A stretch of DNA of 42,702 nt from a virus. This document shows, one piece after another, positions 38,202 to 42,702 of this stretch (position 1 is the first letter of the stretch; every line of letters begins with the position of its first letter). Under the pieces are notes generated by a model. It was not told the DNA's origin and did no database searches. It was given only the letters and a program-made list of their open reading frames with translations. The DNA lies in the IMG/VR virus record IMGVR_UViG_3300037245_002170, positions 1-42,702 of that record, one strand, 5' to 3'. Position numbers and translations under genes: made by a program.

Positions 38202-38575
38202 TGGTTGACAGCTTAATTTATGTAGCAAGTCCATTTACAACTGAAGATGAACAACTCAAGGAATATCGGTTTGAGGTGGTTTGTGCGGTATGTGCGGTTA
38301 TGATGCGGGAAAGTGGTTTACATGTATTCTCACCAATAGCTCATGGTTACCCTATCGCAAAATATGGGTTGCCAACAGATTGGGGTTACTGGGAGGATGC
38401 ATGTACGGTTATGTTATCTAGGTGTCAACGTATCGTTGTGTTGATGTTGGATGGTTGGGATACATCAACTGGTGTACGTGGTGAAATTGAGTATGCAACA
38501 AAGATGGGTTTAGTGATTGAATATATTGATCCATGGTGTTATGTTGATTTTAACGATTTTGAAAAGGAGAAATAA
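38201..38575 (+). CDS. DUF1937 protein, nucleoside deoxyribosyltransferase-like
   Basis: This 124-residue protein fits DUF1937: YVASPFTTEDEQL at the N terminus, HVFSPIAHGYPIAKYGLP in the middle, and VVLMLDGWDTSTGVRGEIEYA near the end. The family shares the fold of nucleoside 2-deoxyribosyltransferases. It is the second protein of this superfamily in the window, after the one at 1400. Confidence 0.75.
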   Translation: MVDSLIYVASPFTTEDEQLKEYRFEVVCAVCAVMMRESGLHVFSPIAHGYPIAKYGLPTDWGYWEDACTVMLSRCQRIVVLMLDGWDTSTGVRGEIEYATKMGLVIEYIDPWCYVDFNDFEKEK

Positions 38576-38956
38576 ATGAATGTTAAATGTATTGATGTAT
38601 TTAATATGCCACACTTAAGTTTGAATGTGATTTATGAAGTAGTTGACCCTGAAGCGTATTTCGAACAATTTGAAATTTATGATGATTCGGGTAGACGACA
38701 TATATATAGATCATCACGTTTCGTGGAAGTTGCAATCAATTTAGTTAGTGATATCAAAAAATTGACTGATAAAACCGATGAGTTGATTGCATATATGGAA
38801 ATGATGGTTTTTAAACGTGATACTCGAATTGAACAACAGGATAAGATCATTAAACAGTTATTGTCGGTGGTTGATTCATATGTTCAACCATCTAAAAAAT
38901 ATCGGGTTGACCGAATAACTAATCTGATTCATGATCTAACAGAGGATTGGATCTAA
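38576..38956 (+). CDS. Hypothetical protein
   Basis: This 126-residue protein has a strand-rich N terminus (MNVKCIDVFNMPHLSLN) and a long charged helix region in the second half. AAAGGAG precedes the start. No family is recognised. Confidence 0.55.
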   Translation: MNVKCIDVFNMPHLSLNVIYEVVDPEAYFEQFEIYDDSGRRHIYRSSRFVEVAINLVSDIKKLTDKTDELIAYMEMMVFKRDTRIEQQDKIIKQLLSVVDSYVQPSKKYRVDRITNLIHDLTEDWI

Positions 38957-39108
38957 TGAAACAATGTGTTAAAGTCAACTGTGGTTACGGTAATTCATAC
39001 CTGTCGTATCAGCGATGGGTTCCACTTGAAAAAGTGTGGTGGAATATGGGTACATGGGATGGTGGATTTTGGAAAGTGATCACAGAAGGTGAATATTATG
39101 AAAATTGA
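38956..39108 (+). CDS. Small hypothetical protein
   Basis: This 50-residue Trp-rich protein overlaps the previous stop by one base and the RNA ligase start by 11 bases. Confidence 0.5.
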   Translation: MKQCVKVNCGYGNSYLSYQRWVPLEKVWWNMGTWDGGFWKVITEGEYYEN

Positions 39109-40273
39109 TTTTAAAGACGTTGACTTAGAAAACTTCATCATAAAGGATGGTTTATTCTGTGGTATTCCAGCTAAGTTGGTTTGTCCACAACATATCGGAT
39201 GTCATTGGACACAGGACAACAAAAATTTCCGCTCTTCAATTTGGAGTGAAGATGGTGAATTGTTATCAGCTGGTTTTCCAAAGTTTCCAAACTTGGGAGA
39301 GAACCCAGAAGTATTCCCAGTCCCTACATCATTGGACGGTGCAACCATCATTGATAAGATGGATGGGTCACTGTGTATTGTAGACATGGTTAATAATAAA
39401 CTGTCGATGCGTACCCGTGGTACATTCACATATGAAACAATGCAGAATGCTGAAGACTTTAAAGGTTGTCAGGAAAAGTACCCTAAAATTTCTGACTGGA
39501 TGAAGTCACATCCTAATATCACTTTGATGTTTGAAATCACAACACCAAATCTACGGATCGTGTTGAATTATGGTGATGTGCCTGATTTGACTCTTATTGG
39601 TGGTATACGCAAGGGTGACTACACTTTGATATCTCAAGACGTTTTAGATATTATCTCTGATGATATCGCTGTTAAACGTCCAGTAAAGTATACTGCCGAT
39701 AGTGTAGATGAGTTGATTGATGTGATGAAGGGTATGAAGGGTATCGAAGGGTGTGTATTGTACACCCAGAATGATCAGGTACTTCACAAGATCAAGAGTA
39801 TCGAATACATCAACCTACATTACCTGAAGTCGTCGTTGGGTGAAACGAAGCTGGTTGATTTAATTGAATCACTTGACTACATGTTTTTCCCTATGTTCAA
39901 AAAATACATCACCGATAAGTTTGATCACGAATGTTGGAAGTCGATTGAAAAGCGAACTAAGGAAATTTACGGGTTGTATGATCTGTATGTTGATGGGTTC
40001 CAGTGGTCGTTTAATGTTCTGTTATCTATTATGGAAAACAATGAATGGACTATTAAGGATAACCGTGGAGATATTGCACGGTTCATGAACACGGGTTGGA
40101 TCAATCCTAATATTGCATTTGAACATAGAGAAAGTATTGATAACACATTCAAAGATTTATGTGGTGATTACATCCCGCTGATCTTCATGAAACTTGATGA
40201 TAAGTTTGATTGGAAGTCTGATAAAACAAGACGTTGGATGAAGAATATGATTATCAAAGGGTTGGATGCTTAA
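39098..40273 (+). CDS. RNA ligase, T4 Rnl1-like
   Basis: This 391-residue protein has the adenylated lysine K87 in IIDKMDGSLCI (motif I, Rnl1-type KxDGSL). LMFEITTPNLRIVLNYG (motif III/IIIa) and IEGCVLYT (motif IV) follow, and LHKIKSIEYINLHYL supplies motif V lysines. The C-terminal 130 residues are helical, as in T4 Rnl1, where they confer tRNA specificity. T4 Rnl1 rejoins tRNAs cut by host anticodon nucleases. ATG 39098 follows AGAAGG. The gene overlaps the phosphoesterase by 8 bases. Confidence 0.85.
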   Translation: MKIDFKDVDLENFIIKDGLFCGIPAKLVCPQHIGCHWTQDNKNFRSSIWSEDGELLSAGFPKFPNLGENPEVFPVPTSLDGATIIDKMDGSLCIVDMVNNKLSMRTRGTFTYETMQNAEDFKGCQEKYPKISDWMKSHPNITLMFEITTPNLRIVLNYGDVPDLTLIGGIRKGDYTLISQDVLDIISDDIAVKRPVKYTADSVDELIDVMKGMKGIEGCVLYTQNDQVLHKIKSIEYINLHYLKSSLGETKLVDLIESLDYMFFPMFKKYITDKFDHECWKSIEKRTKEIYGLYDLYVDGFQWSFNVLLSIMENNEWTIKDNRGDIARFMNTGWINPNIAFEHRESIDNTFKDLCGDYIPLIFMKLDDKFDWKSDKTRRWMKNMIIKGLDA

Positions 40274-40961
40274 AATTAATTCAAGAGATTTCAAGAATAT
40301 ATGGTTCTGTAGTGATATCCATGCATATCATGATAAAGATTTTCTATATGAACCCCGTGGGTGCGCAACGAAAGAAGAGCATACCGAAATGGTTCGTGAT
40401 GGTATCAATAAACTAGCGGGGAAAAACGACCTCATATTAAACCTTGGTGATCAAGCGTTGACCTGTACGTATAATCAATATCTTGATTTTTGGGATAGTA
40501 TCAATTGTCATAGCGTTTGGAGTATCATCGGGAATCATGATCGAAGATTTGAACGGATGTTAAAATACGTTGAAGAATGGAATTATGATTTACCAATCTC
40601 CGATGAGGGTGAAAAAGCAATTGAGTTATGGAAACGTAAAAATTATCGATCATTGACCAAGCTTGAAGATGTTCAAATTAAATTCCCATCAAAAGTTGTT
40701 GGTAAAAAGGATCTAAGATATAATATGATGCTTTCTCATTTCCCAATGCTGTTGTGGAATAATATTGAATATGGTACGTGGAATCTACATGGTCATTGTC
40801 ATGGAAACCTACCACTATCATCAATCGAGTACACGGAACATAAGCGGTTGGATGTCGGTGTTGATAACGCTTTGAAATATTCTGGGAATGTTATGTTCAG
40901 TTTTGATGAGGTTCGTGATATAATGAGTAAGAAGAAAATAACAAAGCTGGATCATCACTAG
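40266..40961 (+). CDS. Metallophosphoesterase
   Basis: This 231-residue calcineurin-like enzyme has SDIHAYHD (D17, H19), NLGDQAL, IGNHDRR, LSHFPM and GHCHG, a complete dinuclear metal site. It is translationally coupled to the Rnl1-like ligase, so it may trim 2',3'-cyclic or 3' phosphates before ligation, as the T4 Pnkp phosphatase does with a different fold. That role is inference. Confidence 0.85.
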   Translation: MLKINSRDFKNIWFCSDIHAYHDKDFLYEPRGCATKEEHTEMVRDGINKLAGKNDLILNLGDQALTCTYNQYLDFWDSINCHSVWSIIGNHDRRFERMLKYVEEWNYDLPISDEGEKAIELWKRKNYRSLTKLEDVQIKFPSKVVGKKDLRYNMMLSHFPMLLWNNIEYGTWNLHGHCHGNLPLSSIEYTEHKRLDVGVDNALKYSGNVMFSFDEVRDIMSKKKITKLDHH

Positions 40962-40969
40962 GAGAAAAT

Positions 40970-41308
40970 ATGTTTAAAAGATGGAAGAAGGTCAAATTAG
41001 AGATTGAACCATTACCGGAAATGGTGACTAAATATTCACGTGAATTGCATTTCACCACTAAATATAGTTCATATCCATCACTTATATCCACTGAAAACAG
41101 TATCGAAGAGATGTATAACGATAGCATCGCATTTGATGACTTTATTATTTGGTTCAATAGTGAAAATGGTTCGGATAAACATACAATACCATTAGCTAAT
41201 CTATCTCAACTCACCATTACCCGTGAAAATATCGTTGGGTTCGAAATAAGCACATCAGAAAAAAAAGTTGAAAAGGTAACCAACAATGACAAGAGCAAAG
41301 AATTATAA
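40970..41308 (+). CDS. Hypothetical protein
   Basis: This 112-residue protein follows with AGGAG spacing. The N terminus is basic (MFKRWKKVKLE) and the C terminus charged. It overlaps the next gene by 23 bases. No family is recognised. Confidence 0.5.
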   Translation: MFKRWKKVKLEIEPLPEMVTKYSRELHFTTKYSSYPSLISTENSIEEMYNDSIAFDDFIIWFNSENGSDKHTIPLANLSQLTITRENIVGFEISTSEKKVEKVTNNDKSKEL

Positions 41309-41459
41309 AACCTGTGACGATTGTACTAAACTGGTTGATCGAATTAAAGAATTTGAAGCGTTTGCAGTTTGGGTTAAGAATTTAGACGCAACACGATATG
41401 ATGAAATTTCACTTCGGGTCGATGAAGTGCTCGTAAACAAAGGGAATTACTATGCTTGA
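41286..41459 (+). CDS. Small hypothetical protein with CxxC
   Basis: This 57-residue protein has CDDC near residue 10 and a helical remainder. It overlaps both neighbours (the next by 8 bases), which supports translation. Confidence 0.5.
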   Translation: MTRAKNYKTCDDCTKLVDRIKEFEAFAVWVKNLDATRYDEISLRVDEVLVNKGNYYA

Positions 41460-41823
41460 TGATGCTTATACACCAACACCACAGGAATTATATATTAACT
41501 TTCATAAACGGATTTGTGATGAAATCAGAGAATTATCAAGACTGAAACAAAACGACTACTGTGATCTAAGTAATAAAGAAGATCTATACAGCGTGTTTGG
41601 AAACTTCATGAATCCAGAGAAAATGGGAGTCGCTGATTGTCAGACGGTTATGATGTGTCGATTGATTGATAAATTCACACGGTTGGTTAATTGTACGAAC
41701 AAGGGTGAGTGTGGTGTCGAGGATGAAGCGTTAGATGATACGTTGATGGATATGATGAACTTCCTAGTGTTGATATCATATTACCGTTCACTGAAGAGTG
41801 ATGAAAAAGATATTCCGTTTTAA
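41452..41823 (+). CDS. DUF1599/MazG-like nucleotide-handling protein
   Basis: This 123-residue helical protein has LKQNDYCDLSNKEDLYSVFGNF, then MMCRLIDKFTRLVN and LDDTLMDMMNFLVLISYY. This is the spacing of all-alpha NTP pyrophosphohydrolase-like DUF1599 proteins, with acidic residues that could bind metal. It may clean up or convert nucleotides. The match is by pattern only. Confidence 0.5.
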   Translation: MLDDAYTPTPQELYINFHKRICDEIRELSRLKQNDYCDLSNKEDLYSVFGNFMNPEKMGVADCQTVMMCRLIDKFTRLVNCTNKGECGVEDEALDDTLMDMMNFLVLISYYRSLKSDEKDIPF

Positions 41824-41826
41824 TAG

Positions 41827-41855
41827 TTGACAAATCCGATACTACGTGATACTTT
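41827..41855 (+). promoter_or_regulatory. Promoter
   Basis: TTGACA (41827-41832) and TACTTT (41850-41855) are 17 nt apart, 28 bases before the start at 41884. Confidence 0.65.
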
Positions 41856-41883
41856 GTATATATAACAAACGAGGAATATAATC

Positions 41884-42048
41884 ATGATCAATATAGAAGA
41901 TGCGTGTGTTAATATAACGTTTATCGATGACCAGAAAGTTTCATATAAACGATCTAAAAACAAAGAATCGATGTTACAGAAGATATTTGAACACATCAGT
42001 GACACCACTGAGTTAACGATTAAAGAAGTTAAGGAAATTTTGGAGTGA
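41884..42048 (+). CDS. Small hypothetical protein
   Basis: This 54-residue protein follows the promoter and a GAGGAATATAATC ribosome binding region. It is followed two bases later by the kinase gene. Confidence 0.5.
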   Translation: MINIEDACVNITFIDDQKVSYKRSKNKESMLQKIFEHISDTTELTIKEVKEILE

Positions 42049-42050
42049 TA

Positions 42051-42554
42051 ATGTCAAAGAAACCAGTTAAAATGTTCGTGCTTGTTGGACTTCCAGCAAG
42101 CGGTAAAAGTACAGTAAGAGATGTTCTAGCAAAACACCTATCCAAGCTTGGTCTTGCATACACCATCGTTTCACCTGATGATATTCGGGGTGAACTATGT
42201 AATGGTGATGTGACTGATCAAAGTCGAAACAAACAAGTTTTTGAACTAGCACATGACCGACTGAATAAAAACCTTAAGGGTGGTCGTTCAGTAATCTTTG
42301 ATGCAACCTGTGTTGATCTTAAGACTCGTAGACAACTGATTAGAATTGCCGATAGATCGAAAGCTGGTAAAGTTGCTGTCTGGATGGATACATCTCTTCG
42401 GGTATGTAAACAAAGAAACAGTAAACGTGATCGGGTTGTCCCTGATTTTGTATTCGATAAGATGAAACGTAAATATAAAGAACCAACAATTGATGAGGGT
42501 TTTGATTCGATTATCCGTGTTGGTAAGAAAACTGTATTGACTAATGTGATTTAA
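42051..42554 (+). CDS. P-loop kinase, polynucleotide-kinase-like
   Basis: This 167-residue protein has Walker A GLPASGKST (residues 13-21), SPDDIRGELC in the position of the substrate-binding DD(I/L)R of polynucleotide kinases, and SVIFDATCVDLKTRR with a lid-like RNSKRDRVVPD arginine cluster. It resembles the kinase domain of T4 PseT but lacks a phosphatase domain. It would phosphorylate 5' ends of RNA or DNA and could feed the two RNA ligases. Confidence 0.75.
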   Translation: MSKKPVKMFVLVGLPASGKSTVRDVLAKHLSKLGLAYTIVSPDDIRGELCNGDVTDQSRNKQVFELAHDRLNKNLKGGRSVIFDATCVDLKTRRQLIRIADRSKAGKVAVWMDTSLRVCKQRNSKRDRVVPDFVFDKMKRKYKEPTIDEGFDSIIRVGKKTVLTNVI

Positions 42555-42569
42555 ATGGTTATCAATCAC

Positions 42570-42600
42570 ATGGTCAACGCCCCATGTTGAGCGGCGTGGT
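42570..42600 (+). promoter_or_regulatory. Hairpin leader before the last gene
   Basis: ACGCC (42577-42581) pairs with GGCGT (42593-42597), and CATGG/CCATG can form an alternative stem. It lies in the 100-base gap before ATG 42655 and may be a weak terminator or a translational control element. Confidence 0.35.
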
Positions 42601-42654
42601 ACACGTACGTTCCAACTGCTGGTTGGGTTTTAAACATTAACGAAGGAGAATAAC

Positions 42655-42702
42655 ATGAGTGATAAAGCGTTCAACGATGCGGAATATGAAGACAGAATCC
42701 AT
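42655..42702 (+). CDS. Start of a gene cut by the window end
   Basis: Only the first 16 residues (MSDKAFNDAEYEDRIH) are visible. GAAGGAG gives an excellent ribosome binding site, so the start is reliable. The product cannot be identified. Confidence 0.55.
   Translation, partial: MSDKAFNDAEYEDRIH

Noticed and set aside
42555-42590. 11-codon leader peptide before the last gene
   Set aside because: It has no ribosome binding site and lies across the hairpin; chance is a sufficient explanation.

Overview
The window is about 42.7 kb of an AT-rich genome and is almost entirely coded on the plus strand. The content points to a large tailed phage of the myovirus type. It has a T4 gp15-like tail-sheath stabiliser, a UvsX/RecA recombinase, a DnaB/gp41-type replicative helicase, a gp32-like single-strand DNA-binding protein, an NAD-dependent DNA ligase, two RNA ligases, a polynucleotide-kinase-like protein, and dozens of very small overlapping genes with strong ribosome binding sites. 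The host cannot be named from the sequence.

Layout. 1-3.9 kb: end of a ParB-like gene, tail-sheath stabiliser, small zinc proteins, a nucleoside deoxyribosyltransferase-like protein and the recombinase. 3.9-8.4 kb: a phage GroES and GroEL pair, then an ASCH-like protein, an AdoMet-decarboxylase-like protein and a DUF3326 protein. 8.5-13.2 kb: the replication block (helicase, two unknown proteins, gp32-like SSB) and small genes. 13.2-21.3 kb: a stable-RNA region of about 8 kb with 28 recognisable tRNA genes whose anticodons cover all 20 amino acids, a tmRNA gene, a large structured RNA candidate at its head, and many structured or tRNA-like units of unusual size between the tRNAs. Only three short or medium protein genes interrupt it: a possible leader peptide, one small gene behind the tmRNA, and an HNH endonuclease that is the only minus-strand gene. 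21.3-33.1 kb: a secreted protein, a membrane protein, a DNA methyltransferase, an HNH protein, two glycosyltransferases, a nucleotidyltransferase, NAD-dependent ligase and a phosphoesterase. 33.2-42.7 kb: an accessory region of tiny genes with an Rnl2-type and an Rnl1-type RNA ligase, a second phosphoesterase, a DUF1937 protein and a P-loop kinase.

How it fits together. The tRNA/tmRNA operon appears to be driven by promoters built like host stable-RNA promoters: an AT-rich upstream element, -35 and -10 boxes 17 nt apart, and a leader with boxA-like sequence. A terminator with a competing hairpin and a short upstream ORF sits just before the first tRNA and looks like an attenuator. The RNA ligases, the kinase and the phosphoesterases could maintain the encoded tRNAs if the host cuts them. 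Four protein-coding promoters elsewhere carry a nearly identical transcribed leader at a fixed distance from the -10 box, and a related version follows two of the tRNA promoters. The most unusual signal is a set of units that have matched acceptor-like ends and mostly end in CCA or nearly so, but carry inserts in the D-loop or between arms.
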